Notes under the pieces: generated by a model
Database searches by the model: none
What the model was told of the DNA's origin: nothing
What the model saw: only the letters and a program-made list of their open reading frames with translations
Assembly: GCF_002257585.1 (NCBI RefSeq)
Contig: NZ_CP022743.1
Span: forward strand, 1,550,001 to 1,614,000
Reading direction: 5' to 3'
From: Mucilaginibacter xinganensis
Lineage (GTDB): Bacteria; Bacteroidota; Bacteroidia; Sphingobacteriales; Sphingobacteriaceae
Length of the DNA: 64,000 bases
Translations under genes and position numbers: made by a program
In this document: positions 49,935 to 58,238 of the stretch, one piece after another
Numbering within the stretch: the first letter of the stretch is position 1
Layout of the letters: the number at the start of each line of letters is the position of its first letter

Positions 49935-51740
49935 GTGGATAATTTTATTGTTTCGGCACGCAAATATCGCCCGGTTACTTTTGAAAGCGTTGTTGGTCAG
50001 CAACATATCACCAATACGTTAAAAAACGCCATTAAAAATAATCAGCTGGCACAGGCATTTTTGTTCTGCGGTCCGCGTGGCGTGGGCAAAACTACCTGCG
50101 CGCGTATCCTTGCAAAAACGATAAACTGCGAAAATTTACAGCCAAACGGCGAGGCCTGCGGTGTTTGTGCATCCTGCCAGTCGTTTCAAAACGGAAACTC
50201 TTTTAATGTCCATGAGCTCGATGCCGCATCCAACAACTCGGTTGATGATATCCGCAGCCTGATTGAACAGGTTCGCATCCCGCCGCAAGCGGTGCGTTAC
50301 AAGATCTATATTATTGATGAGGTGCACATGCTGTCGCAGGCAGCTTTTAACGCTTTTTTAAAAACGCTGGAAGAGCCGCCTCACTACGCCATTTTTATCC
50401 TTGCCACTACCGAAAAACACAAGATCCTGCCCACGATACTTTCGCGCTGCCAGATCTTTGATTTTAACCGCATTCGTGTGGAGGATATGGCCGCCCACCT
50501 GGCATCCATTGCAATAAAAGAAAACATCAGCTACGAGCCCGACGGCCTTCACATCATCGCCCAAAAGGCTGATGGTGGTTTAAGGGATGCGCTTTCGATG
50601 TTTGACCAGATTGTTAGCTTTTCGGGCGGAAACGTAACCTACCGCTCGGTAATTGATAACCTGAATATTCTTGATTACGATTATTACTTTAATATAACCG
50701 ACAGGCTGCTGAACGAGGACAACGCCCAAACATTGTTATTGTTTGATGAGATTTTGTCGCGCGGATTTGACGGTGCACATTTTATATCGGGTTTGTCTGA
50801 ACACTTCAGGAACCTGCTGGTAAGCAAAGACTCTGCTACCGTGAAACTGCTGGAGGTTAGTGATGGCATCAGGAATAAATACCTGCAGCAATCGCAGGCA
50901 TCGACAGTGTCATTCCTGCTATCAGCCATGAATATTGCCAACCAGTGCGATATAGGGTATAAGCTGAGCAAAAACCAGCGACTGCAGGTTGAACTGGCGC
51001 TGCTAAAAATGTGTAACCTGCCCTCCGTTTTTAATTTGGCGGTTACCCCGCTAAGTGCAATGCCCGCAGCAGAGGGGCAATTAAAAAAAAAACCTGATTC
51101 CGCAGCAATAGCGCCCCAAAATGAACAAAAGCCGGCTGTAATACCCCAGGCTGCGGGCAATCCGCAACCTGCACAGCTACGTGAGGAGCCGGTTGCGCCG
51201 ACTGCGGCAAAGCAAATTCCGGCGAATGAACCACCCGCCGAAAAGCCGAAAATCTTTATTCCAAATTTACAATCATCAGCCAGTTCGGTTAAAATACCAT
51301 CGTTAAAAGACGTGGGAAAAACCATGGAAACTATGGCGGAAGAGGACGACCCCTATATAAAAGGTGACGCCAAAAACGACTATACTACCGATCAGCTTTT
51401 TAAATGCTGGAGCGATTATGCGGCCCGGATGAAATCGGAAGGAAAAAAGAATTTGCTTACTATTTTCGCGTCAAACCCGCCAAAGCCAACCGGCCCGGAT
51501 ACATACGAAGTGCTGGTGGAAAATAAGGTGCAGGAAAACCTGTTCAGGGATGAACGGCCAAACCTGCTGAATTATTTACGCACCACTTTAAAAAACTTTA
51601 ACATTGAAGTTAACGTGCGGATTGATGAAGTCGCGGTAGTAAAGCGCCCTTACACAGCATCTGAGAAATTTCAGTATATGGCCGCAAAAAACCCCGCGCT
51701 TGCCGACCTGAAAGCTAAGTTTAACCTTGATTTTGATTAA
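49935..51740 (+). CDS. dnaX: DNA polymerase III subunit gamma/tau
   Basis: A 601-residue clamp-loader ATPase beginning with a GTG. The AAA+ domain (1-220) has Walker A GPRGVGKTT (46-54), a zinc-binding set around CENLQPNGEACGVCASC, Walker B YIIDEVHML and the SRC motif ILSRCQIF. The clamp-loader collar follows to about residue 365. A Pro/Ala/Glu-rich linker (about 375-445) leads to a tau-like C-terminal domain (DQLFKCWSDYAARMKSEGKK through the end). I see no clear slippery frameshift signal of the E. coli type, apart from an A-run near 51085 (GGGGCAATTAAAAAAAAAACC) in the linker, where a shortened gamma product could in principle arise. Confidence 0.95.
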   Translation: MDNFIVSARKYRPVTFESVVGQQHITNTLKNAIKNNQLAQAFLFCGPRGVGKTTCARILAKTINCENLQPNGEACGVCASCQSFQNGNSFNVHELDAASNNSVDDIRSLIEQVRIPPQAVRYKIYIIDEVHMLSQAAFNAFLKTLEEPPHYAIFILATTEKHKILPTILSRCQIFDFNRIRVEDMAAHLASIAIKENISYEPDGLHIIAQKADGGLRDALSMFDQIVSFSGGNVTYRSVIDNLNILDYDYYFNITDRLLNEDNAQTLLLFDEILSRGFDGAHFISGLSEHFRNLLVSKDSATVKLLEVSDGIRNKYLQQSQASTVSFLLSAMNIANQCDIGYKLSKNQRLQVELALLKMCNLPSVFNLAVTPLSAMPAAEGQLKKKPDSAAIAPQNEQKPAVIPQAAGNPQPAQLREEPVAPTAAKQIPANEPPAEKPKIFIPNLQSSASSVKIPSLKDVGKTMETMAEEDDPYIKGDAKNDYTTDQLFKCWSDYAARMKSEGKKNLLTIFASNPPKPTGPDTYEVLVENKVQENLFRDERPNLLNYLRTTLKNFNIEVNVRIDEVAVVKRPYTASEKFQYMAAKNPALADLKAKFNLDFD

Positions 51741-51807
51741 AAACCCCATTTTTTTAAAACGAGGTTATTTGTACATTGCGGTTAACTAATGCGTAATAAC
51801 TGTTTAA

Positions 51808-52845
51808 ATGGACTTTTTAAAATCAATATGGGCTGAAATTACCGGCTTTTTTGGCTTTGGTAATTTAATTGACATTATAAAAGCAGGCGATTATAAGGAG
51901 CTGCTTACCTATCATGGCATTACCTCGGTGTTAGGGCCGCTGATCCCTTTTATATTAGTTGTTGAAATTATAAGGGCTGCATTTTACAAACGTTTTAAGG
52001 TTATTGATTATAAAATTTCGTTTTTTACCTACGTGTTAAACGCATTCGTCGGCAGGGTAATTTCCTTTGCCATGGTGGGGTTATGTATCGGCTTTTTTGC
52101 TAAATACGCTATTTTAAAACTTACTTTCACCTGGTATTGGTTTATTTATGCCTATATCATTTGGGAGTTTTCGCATTTTATTTATCACTTTTTGGCGCAC
52201 AAAGTACGGATCTTGTGGTGCCTGCATTCCACACATCATGCGCCGTCCAATATGAATTTATCGGTGACGTATGCACACTTCTTTTTAGAGGGGCCTTATG
52301 CGGATGTGATCCGTACGACCATTTGTATTTTATTGGGCGTTAACCCCGCTATGCTTTTTGTAATTATGTTTATTGACGGTACCTGGGGCGCTTTCATTCA
52401 TATAGGCGAAAATATTGCTGAGGATGCCAGGTTTGGGTTTTTAAACAAGATCGTGCTTACTCCTTCACATCATCGCGTTCATCATGCTAAAAACCCCTTA
52501 TATATGGATACCAATTTTTGTAACCTGCTGAATATTTGGGATAAGGTATTTGGTACCTATGTAGAAGAGGACAGGGCAATACCTATAGCTTATGGCATAT
52601 CGCGGCCAATGAAGCCGAATAGTTTCCTGGATGCGTATTTTGGCGAGATAGTAGCGCTTGGTAAAGATGTAGCTAAAGCACCCGGCCTTAAAAATAAGAT
52701 CCTTTATATATTTATGCCACCCGGATGGAGCCATACCGGCGATCACAAAATGTCAAGCATAGTGCGTAAGCAATACTTTGAAGAGTTGGAGAAGGAAAAA
52801 AAGGACAGTCAATCAAAAGCCGGATCTCAATTTATTGAGGCATAG
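51808..52845 (+). CDS. Sterol desaturase/fatty acid hydroxylase family membrane protein
   Basis: A 345-residue inner-membrane di-iron oxygenase. Several hydrophobic helices surround three histidine boxes: HFIYHFLAH (H123, H127, H131), HSTHH (H140, H143, H144) and HHRVHH (H221, H222, H225, H226). This is the complete eight-histidine pattern of the superfamily. A charged C-terminal tail (EELEKEKKDSQSKAG) follows. The substrate is a lipid C-H bond, but sterol, fatty acid, sphingolipid and carotenoid hydroxylases cannot be told apart here; sphingolipid or ornithine-lipid hydroxylation would be plausible in this phylum. It follows dnaX by 67 bases but is functionally unrelated to it. Confidence 0.88.
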   Translation: MDFLKSIWAEITGFFGFGNLIDIIKAGDYKELLTYHGITSVLGPLIPFILVVEIIRAAFYKRFKVIDYKISFFTYVLNAFVGRVISFAMVGLCIGFFAKYAILKLTFTWYWFIYAYIIWEFSHFIYHFLAHKVRILWCLHSTHHAPSNMNLSVTYAHFFLEGPYADVIRTTICILLGVNPAMLFVIMFIDGTWGAFIHIGENIAEDARFGFLNKIVLTPSHHRVHHAKNPLYMDTNFCNLLNIWDKVFGTYVEEDRAIPIAYGISRPMKPNSFLDAYFGEIVALGKDVAKAPGLKNKILYIFMPPGWSHTGDHKMSSIVRKQYFEELEKEKKDSQSKAGSQFIEA

Positions 52846-52874
52846 CGTTCATGCAAATTCGGCCATGAACTTCA

Positions 52875-54197
52875 CTATACTACCTGGTTCAATATCAAAA
52901 CGCCCACCAGTCCGATAAAGGAAACCATTGTTTCCATAACCGTCCATGAGCGGAGGGTGTCTTTAATGGATAAATTAAAATATTCTTTAAAGAGCCAGAA
53001 CCCGCCATCGTTTAAATGAGAAAAAGCGAGGCTCCCGGCGCCTATGGCCAGCACCATGAGGTTGGGGTTTATAGTAGGATCATGCAAAACCAGCGTTGAG
53101 ATAATGCCCGCCGCCGTTAATCCGGCAACCGTTGCCGAACCCAGGCTAATGCGGATGATAGCTGCAATTAACCACCCTAAAACAAGCGGCTGCAGGTGGA
53201 AGCTTTGCAAAATATTTGCGATATCCTTGTTGGCTCCACTATCAGTAAGCACAGCTTTGAAGGCACCTGAGCCTGCAACAATAAGCAGGATCATAGAAAC
53301 ATCTTTTACAGCATGCGTATAAATGCTTCCCAGGAACTTCATGTCTTTTCCCTGCTTTAATCCTAAAGTAAAGGTGGCCATAATCAGCGATATCAGCATT
53401 ACTATAGGTGTTTCGCCGATGAAGGCTATCAGCTTATGCAGCGTAGTTTCGCTGTGGTCGGTGTTTAAATATAAGGTAGTTGACATGATGAGTACAACCG
53501 GTAACAAAGCGGTAAAAAAGCTGGTAAAAGCACTGGGCAGCTGGTTAGCAGGAATCTCGTCGGCCATAAAAGTTTTCAATGGGTTCGACGGGATGTTTTT
53601 TAGGGTACGTGCAAACACCGGTCCTGCCAATATAATTGCCGGGATGGCCAGGATCAGGCCGTATTTTAACGTTTTGCCCATATCGGCATGGAATGTTAAA
53701 ACAAGTGCGGAAGGGGAGGGGTGTGGCGGTAAAAAGCCATGGGTTACTGATAATGCTGCCAGCATAGGCAAGCCTATATAAACAGCGTGTAGCTTGTACT
53801 TATAAACCACCGAAAATATCAGCGGTACCATTAATACAAAGCCGGTTTCATAAAACAATGGGATCCCGATGATAAATCCGGCAAGTACCAGCGCCCATTG
53901 AATATATTTTACACCGAAGGCATTAACCAGTACTTCGGCAATTTTTTGAGCGGCACCACTGGTGGCCACAAGCTTACCTATCATAGCGCCCAGGCAAATA
54001 ATTATGGATATGGCGCCAAGCGTATCACCGAGGCCGTGTTGCACCGATTTTGTTACTTTTTCGAGCGGAATGCCCAATAATAGCCCTGCTGTTATTGATA
54101 CCAGCAGGAATGCGACAAAGGGGTTTACTTTGGCCCAGCTCACCAATAAAATAAGCAGGATAATGCTAAAAAAGATGGTTAATAATGTCATTATCAA
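52875..54197 (-). CDS. GntP-family gluconate/organic-acid:H+ symporter
   Basis: A 440-residue inner-membrane permease with about 12 hydrophobic helices. Family motifs include VTHGFLPPHPSPSALVLTFHADMG, EIPANQLPSAF near the cytoplasmic loop, and AIGAGSLAFSHLNDGGFWLF in the C-terminal half, all typical of GntP/IdnT. The likely substrates are gluconate or related sugar acids. No gluconokinase or dehydratase gene is adjacent, so the specificity is open. It is a single minus-strand gene convergent with the sterol-desaturase-family gene. Confidence 0.9.
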   Translation of the reverse strand: MIMTLLTIFFSIILLILLVSWAKVNPFVAFLLVSITAGLLLGIPLEKVTKSVQHGLGDTLGAISIIICLGAMIGKLVATSGAAQKIAEVLVNAFGVKYIQWALVLAGFIIGIPLFYETGFVLMVPLIFSVVYKYKLHAVYIGLPMLAALSVTHGFLPPHPSPSALVLTFHADMGKTLKYGLILAIPAIILAGPVFARTLKNIPSNPLKTFMADEIPANQLPSAFTSFFTALLPVVLIMSTTLYLNTDHSETTLHKLIAFIGETPIVMLISLIMATFTLGLKQGKDMKFLGSIYTHAVKDVSMILLIVAGSGAFKAVLTDSGANKDIANILQSFHLQPLVLGWLIAAIIRISLGSATVAGLTAAGIISTLVLHDPTINPNLMVLAIGAGSLAFSHLNDGGFWLFKEYFNLSIKDTLRSWTVMETMVSFIGLVGVLILNQVV

Positions 54198-54341
54198 TGA
54201 TCGGTTTATATGTTGTCGGGTAATAAACGGCCAGGTATGTTTACCGGTGCGTACCCTGTAAAGGTCTAAAATAGTAACATTATTCGGAATTGAAATCCCG
54301 GGAATAAAAATCTTTGTACTTTAGTGGAAATTAAAATCACC

Positions 54342-54740
54342 ATGAAAGTAATACCTTACTTAAACTTTCCGGGCAATACTGAAGAGGTATTAAACCATTA
54401 CCAGAAAGTATTTAATGGCACCATCAGCGATTTAAACCGCTTTGGCGAGAGCTTGCCGGCAGAGGCTAATTACAGTGATAAAATTATGCATGCCCGCCTG
54501 TCTTTTGATGACAATATGTTAATGTTCTCCGATGGGATGCCGGGCCAACCGGTTGACCATGGCAATGGCATTTACCTGAGTATTGGCCTTACCGATGAAG
54601 TGCAGGCCCGGTCGGTTTTTGATCAGCTTGCCGAAGGCGGCAATGTTACAATGCCGATGGAAAAGCAATTTTGGGGTGCCTCATTCGGCCAGGTTACAGA
54701 CCGTTATGGGGTAAGCTGGATGATAAATTGCGAACTGTAG
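54342..54740 (+). CDS. VOC-family (PhnB/glyoxalase-like) protein
   Basis: A 132-residue protein of the PhnB-like vicinal oxygen chelate group. It begins MKVIPYLNFPGNTEEVLNHY and contains KIMHARLSFDDNMLMFSDG and QFWGASFGQVTDRYGVSWMI, which are the standard family landmarks. The frame extends six codons upstream to a GTG at 54324, but the ATG at 54342 gives the usual N-terminus. TACTTTAG at 54317-54324 may be a -7 element. Its small-molecule substrate is unknown. The gene is not in an operon. Confidence 0.88.
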   Translation: MKVIPYLNFPGNTEEVLNHYQKVFNGTISDLNRFGESLPAEANYSDKIMHARLSFDDNMLMFSDGMPGQPVDHGNGIYLSIGLTDEVQARSVFDQLAEGGNVTMPMEKQFWGASFGQVTDRYGVSWMINCEL

Positions 54741-54741
54741 T

Positions 54742-54773
54742 TTAGTTCATAGTGTATGATTCATGGATCATAG
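54742..54773. repeat. Imperfect palindromic intergenic element
   Basis: TAGTTCATAGTGTATGATTC, continuing to ATGGATCATAGG, forms an imperfect palindrome directly after the VOC gene. It resembles in style the TATGGTCCATAG element at 56086-56146. Confidence 0.35.
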
Positions 54774-54852
54774 GGGTCTCAATTCCCGCTAAAAATACCG
54801 GTTATAAAAACATTCCCCGAAATATCATGGGCGACCATGAACTCAATTTGCT

Positions 54853-56079
54853 ATGACGCGAAAAAGATATATTTTATTGGTGCTTATTTTAGGTGCACTT
54901 ACGGCGATAGGCCCTTTTTCAATTGACATGTACCTGCCGGGATTTCCGGCTATTGCAAAGTCGCTGCATACCACCACCGCGCGGGTATCACTTTCACTGT
55001 CCGGTTTCTTTATAGGAATTTCTGCAGGGCAATTGCTTTACGGGCCTTTGCTGGATAGGTTTGGGCGAAAAAATCCGTTGTATGTTGGATTAATTCTTTA
55101 CATAGCGGCATCGGTAGGCTGTTTTTTTGTAAACACCATAGAGCAGCTAATTGTGTTACGGTTTATACAGGCGGTAGGGAGCTGTGCGGCGGGTGTAGCT
55201 TCAATGGCCATGGTACGCGATATTTTCCCGGTAAAAGACAACGCAAAGGTATTTGCATTGCTGATATTGATATTGGGGGTATCACCCATGATAGCGCCAA
55301 CCGTTGGCGGTTATGTAACCGCGGCTTTTGAGTGGCAATATATATTTGTAATACTGGCGGGCATTGCAGTAATCGTATTGATGGCGGTGATATTTCTCCT
55401 GCCCGAAAGCCACCAGCCCGATCCCTCACATTCGTTAAAGCCAAGGCCCATTATCAATAGCTTTTGGACAGTGATAAAACACCCGCAATTTTATACTTAT
55501 GCAATTTGCGGGGCAATAGGCTTCTCAGGATTGTTCGCCTACCTCGCTGCATCCCCATTTGTTTTTATGGATGTTTACGGGGTTAGCAGCAAGGTTTATG
55601 GTTGGATCTTTGCGCTGCTTTCCGTGGGATTTATCGGCTCCAGCCAAGTAAACGGAATGCTTACCCGCAGCTATAAAAGCGAGCAGATTGTGAACGTAAC
55701 CCTGCCCGCAATGGTATTGTTAACTTTAGTATTTATTGCCGGCTCGGCCCTCAATGTATTTGGTATTTACGGAACCATTCTAATGATATTTTTGATACTA
55801 TGCTGTGTAGGTATCACTTACCCCAATACCTCGGCGCTTTCGCTTGCACCATTCTCTAAAAATGCAGGTACGGCCGCAGCATTAATGGGCGCTTTACAAA
55901 TGGCATTTGGTACCCTGGTATCAATAGTGGTTAGTATGTTTAAAAGCCGCAGCACCATCCCGATGGCGGGTTTAATGGCAACTGCGGCATTGCTGGCCTT
56001 ATTGATATTAATAATAGGCAGAAGAAATATAGTTCAACCGGTTGAAGCTACGGATCAGGTTGGAGTGGGTGCACATTGA
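54853..56079 (+). CDS. Bcr/CflA-family multidrug efflux MFS transporter
   Basis: A 408-residue inner-membrane drug:H+ antiporter with 12 hydrophobic helices. The N-terminal signature GPFSIDMYLPGFPAIAKSLH is diagnostic for the Bcr/CflA branch, followed by GQLLYGPLLDRFGRKNPLYV (MFS motif A) and RFIQAVGSCAAGVASMAMVR (motif C-like). The late segment ITYPNTSALSLAPF is also typical. It probably exports small toxic molecules such as sulfonamides, bicyclomycin or phenicols, but substrate range cannot be read from sequence. The gene ends just before a palindromic element and is convergent with clpP. Confidence 0.92.
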   Translation: MTRKRYILLVLILGALTAIGPFSIDMYLPGFPAIAKSLHTTTARVSLSLSGFFIGISAGQLLYGPLLDRFGRKNPLYVGLILYIAASVGCFFVNTIEQLIVLRFIQAVGSCAAGVASMAMVRDIFPVKDNAKVFALLILILGVSPMIAPTVGGYVTAAFEWQYIFVILAGIAVIVLMAVIFLLPESHQPDPSHSLKPRPIINSFWTVIKHPQFYTYAICGAIGFSGLFAYLAASPFVFMDVYGVSSKVYGWIFALLSVGFIGSSQVNGMLTRSYKSEQIVNVTLPAMVLLTLVFIAGSALNVFGIYGTILMIFLILCCVGITYPNTSALSLAPFSKNAGTAAALMGALQMAFGTLVSIVVSMFKSRSTIPMAGLMATAALLALLILIIGRRNIVQPVEATDQVGVGAH

Positions 56080-56085
56080 GTTTTT

Positions 56086-56146
56086 TAGTCTATGGTCCAT
56101 AGATGTAAGCTGGGGTGTATGTAATTAACCTATGGTCCATGGACTA
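56086..56146. repeat. Paired palindromic element (TATGGTCCATAG type)
   Basis: TAGTCTATGGTCCATAG (56086-56102) and CTATGGTCCATGGACTA (56130-56146) are inverted copies matching at 15 of 17 positions. Each arm is itself a near-palindrome. The right arm ends on the stop codon of clpP. Confidence 0.6.
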
Positions 56147-56842
56147 TTGACTAATTACCCCCCCCAACACCTCATCAATAATTCCAAACTCTTTGGCTTC
56201 ACCACCGTCCATCCAAAAATCGCGGTCTGATACTTGATGGATCTTTTCGTAATCCTGGCCGCTGTGTTTGGCCAGGATGGTATAGAGTTCCTTTTTAACT
56301 TTTAATACTTCGCGGGCGGTTATTTCAATATCCGATGCCTGGCCCTGCACCCCGCCCAGTGGCTGGTGGAGCATTACCCTTGAATGGGTTAAGGCCGCCC
56401 GCTTACCCGCGGCACCCGCACATAAAAGTACCGATGCCATTGAGGCTGCCAGCCCGGTACAAATAGTGGCTACATCCGGACTAATGAGCTGCATGGTATC
56501 ATAAACTCCGTAACCTGCATAAACTGATCCGCCGGGGGAATTGATATACATCTGGATATCTTTTTTAGGATCGGTGGATTGCAGAAAGAGTAACTGCGCC
56601 TGGATGATATTCGCAACGTTGTCGTCAACGGCGCTGCCCAGGAAGACGATCCTGTCCATCATCAGGCGCGAAAAAACATCCATTTGCGCAACGCGCAGTT
56701 CGCGCTCTTCTGTAATGTAAGGGGTGAGCGACATTACCGTGCCGCTTTTTTCAACGGCAGAAATGTAATTGTCGAGTGGCTGAGTTTTGACATAGCAATG
56801 CCCCGCCGCAAATTTGCGGAATTCATTTTTATCGATATTCAT
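56144..56842 (-). CDS. clpP: ATP-dependent Clp protease proteolytic subunit, divergent paralogue
   Basis: A 232-residue ClpP-type serine protease. The catalytic set is present: Ser in GLAASMASVLL, His in MLHQPLGGVQGQASDIEI and Asp in SDRDFWMDGGEAKEFG. The N-terminal MNIDKNEFRKF is the usual start of Bacteroidota ClpP, but the following 20 residues and the block CAGAAGKRAALTHSR differ from the housekeeping form I would expect. It starts 11 bases after the stop of a 90-residue protein gene, which overlaps a sigma-factor gene. There is no clpX or tig next to it. I infer a second, stress-linked ClpP expressed from the sigma-factor operon. Confidence 0.88.
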   Translation of the reverse strand: MNIDKNEFRKFAAGHCYVKTQPLDNYISAVEKSGTVMSLTPYITEERELRVAQMDVFSRLMMDRIVFLGSAVDDNVANIIQAQLLFLQSTDPKKDIQMYINSPGGSVYAGYGVYDTMQLISPDVATICTGLAASMASVLLCAGAAGKRAALTHSRVMLHQPLGGVQGQASDIEITAREVLKVKKELYTILAKHSGQDYEKIHQVSDRDFWMDGGEAKEFGIIDEVLGGVISQ

Positions 56843-56853
56843 AAATTATTGGG

Positions 56854-57126
56854 TTATCTTTTTTTAAAGATCTGTCTTATTGTTTCCCTGAAACCTTTAT
56901 GGCGTACCTCGCTGAACAGGCTTTGGTGCGCTGCTTCGATCTCCTGTTTAAGCTGTTTGCGGCCGTATAGCTTAATCATATCATAGGCAGATTGTTGCCA
57001 TTGCAGCTTATCACGCAGCTCATCATCTAAAATCAGCGTTGCCTCATATAGCAATGAATCACCCGGTGCTGAAAGCTTTAGCAGGTGTGCCTCTATCTGT
57101 TCGGTTTCAGTTAAGGAAGTCCTCAT
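56854..57126 (-). CDS. 90-residue protein between sigma factor and ClpP genes
   Basis: I do not recognise a family. The protein is helical and charged (ETEQIEAHLLKLSAPGDSLL, DELRDKLQWQQSAYDMIKLY, ending FKKR) and has no membrane segment or signal peptide. Its start overlaps the end of the sigma-factor gene by 20 bases, so translation is coupled. Position suggests a regulator or partner of the sigma factor, but it has no transmembrane anchor like a classical FecR- or RseA-type anti-sigma factor. ClpP follows 11 bases after its stop. Confidence 0.7.
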   Translation of the reverse strand: MRTSLTETEQIEAHLLKLSAPGDSLLYEATLILDDELRDKLQWQQSAYDMIKLYGRKQLKQEIEAAHQSLFSEVRHKGFRETIRQIFKKR

Positions 57127-57688
57127 AGGTCAATGATCTTTCTTTAATGGTTTCTCTTACTTTTTCCAGGCACTTATACTTTTGAACCGTTGCTGAACGC
57201 ACCCCTGAAAACCCGAACAATTTAGCTGCATCGGCAAGGGGCAGCTGATCGTAATAAAAGGAGCGGAGCAGCTGCATGCATTTTTTACCGGTGGTTTCTA
57301 AAAAGTGCATCAACTTTGATTCAGACAGCGCTTCTGCTTTTATATCAAGGGTAACCTCAATCCCATCAAGCGGAACATGAACGTTATTTTCCCTGAATTT
57401 CCGAAGCCATAAATATTTGCTTATGCCCAGCAGGTAAGCGCTATCATTAGTGTTAATCGCCAGTGCAGCAGCCAATTCCTTTTCGTAATAAATAACCAAA
57501 GCATCCTGGAAAACGTCCTTCGCTTCATCAAATGAGCCGCCCATTTTGCTGATATACCTGGCAACCGACGGAAACGCGCTTTTATATAGTGCAATAAAAA
57601 GCTGTTCCCTTTGTTTCGCTGTGCTGATTAAAACGTCCATCTCCGGCATAGTTTTATTGTTTAATGGTAAGTGCATTTTTTTAACCAA
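57107..57688 (-). CDS. ECF-type RNA polymerase sigma factor
   Basis: A protein of up to 193 residues with sigma-70 region 2 (LYKSAFPSVARYISKMGGSF and DEAKDVFQDALVIYYEKE) and region 4 (CMQLLRSFYYDQLPLADAAK and FGFSGVRSATVQKYKCLEKV). Two in-frame Met codons within the first 17 residues could also be the start. It lacks an adjacent FecR-like anti-sigma gene. It heads a minus-strand operon with the 90-residue protein and clpP. Confidence 0.85.
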   Translation of the reverse strand: MVKKMHLPLNNKTMPEMDVLISTAKQREQLFIALYKSAFPSVARYISKMGGSFDEAKDVFQDALVIYYEKELAAALAINTNDSAYLLGISKYLWLRKFRENNVHVPLDGIEVTLDIKAEALSESKLMHFLETTGKKCMQLLRSFYYDQLPLADAAKLFGFSGVRSATVQKYKCLEKVRETIKERSLTYEDFLN

Positions 57689-57769
57689 CTATCACTATTT
57701 ATTAAAAAAATTTTCTGTTGGTGGTAGAACACAATAAGATGGAAGCACTGCCAACTTTTTCATTGCCAA

Positions 57770-58165
57770 CTACTCTTTTATTGCTGTCACCACCGCATTG
57801 CTCCCCGATTTTGTTTCAAATACGAGTTCTTTTTCACTTGCTTTAGTTATATAAAACGGAAAGCTTCGTGTTGTCCCGTCCGGCAATTCTTCATTGATCA
57901 TTATTTTGTCGCCCCCGGCAATGAACTTTCCGTGCGACAATGGCTTTCCTCCCCACATAATTACATAGGTGTTGTCTTTTAAAAATTCAATGGATGCACC
58001 TTGTTTTTTAAGCTCATTTGCAGGTATATCCGGCGAATCGCCTTTTGGGTGTTCAATGTTGGTGTAATTCCATTTACCATACAGCCAACCGGAATTTAAC
58101 GAAGGCTTGCAGCCTATTAACAAGCAGGTAAATAATGCAATGGCGACAAATTTTATTTTCATCAT
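57770..58165 (-). CDS. Small lipocalin-like lipoprotein
   Basis: A 131-residue lipoprotein with a clear lipobox (LLIGC, then KPSLNSGWLYGKW). The body is beta-rich with GKWNYTNIEH, SIEFLKDNTYVIMWGG and KELVFETKSG, a pattern seen in lipocalin-like DUF4923/DUF5004-style proteins of Bacteroidota. I cannot name the exact family. It lies between the sigma-factor operon and the divergently transcribed GH51 gene and has no evident partner. Confidence 0.7.
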   Translation of the reverse strand: MMKIKFVAIALFTCLLIGCKPSLNSGWLYGKWNYTNIEHPKGDSPDIPANELKKQGASIEFLKDNTYVIMWGGKPLSHGKFIAGGDKIMINEELPDGTTRSFPFYITKASEKELVFETKSGSNAVVTAIKE

Positions 58166-58238
58166 ATTTCATCTAATTTAAATAAAATTTCATTTATTTG
58201 TTTTAAGTGTTATTTTTACAATTATAAACCAATTCATC

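Noticed and set aside
51080-51100. A-rich run in dnaX as a programmed frameshift site.
   Set aside because: A run of As exists, but it lies in a low-complexity linker and I see no clear stimulatory structure; noted in the gene entry but not claimed.
50684-51325. Long minus-strand open frame of 213 codons inside dnaX.
   Set aside because: It is an antisense shadow of a well-supported gene, is rich in Ser and Ala as expected from the mirrored linker, and shows no domain.
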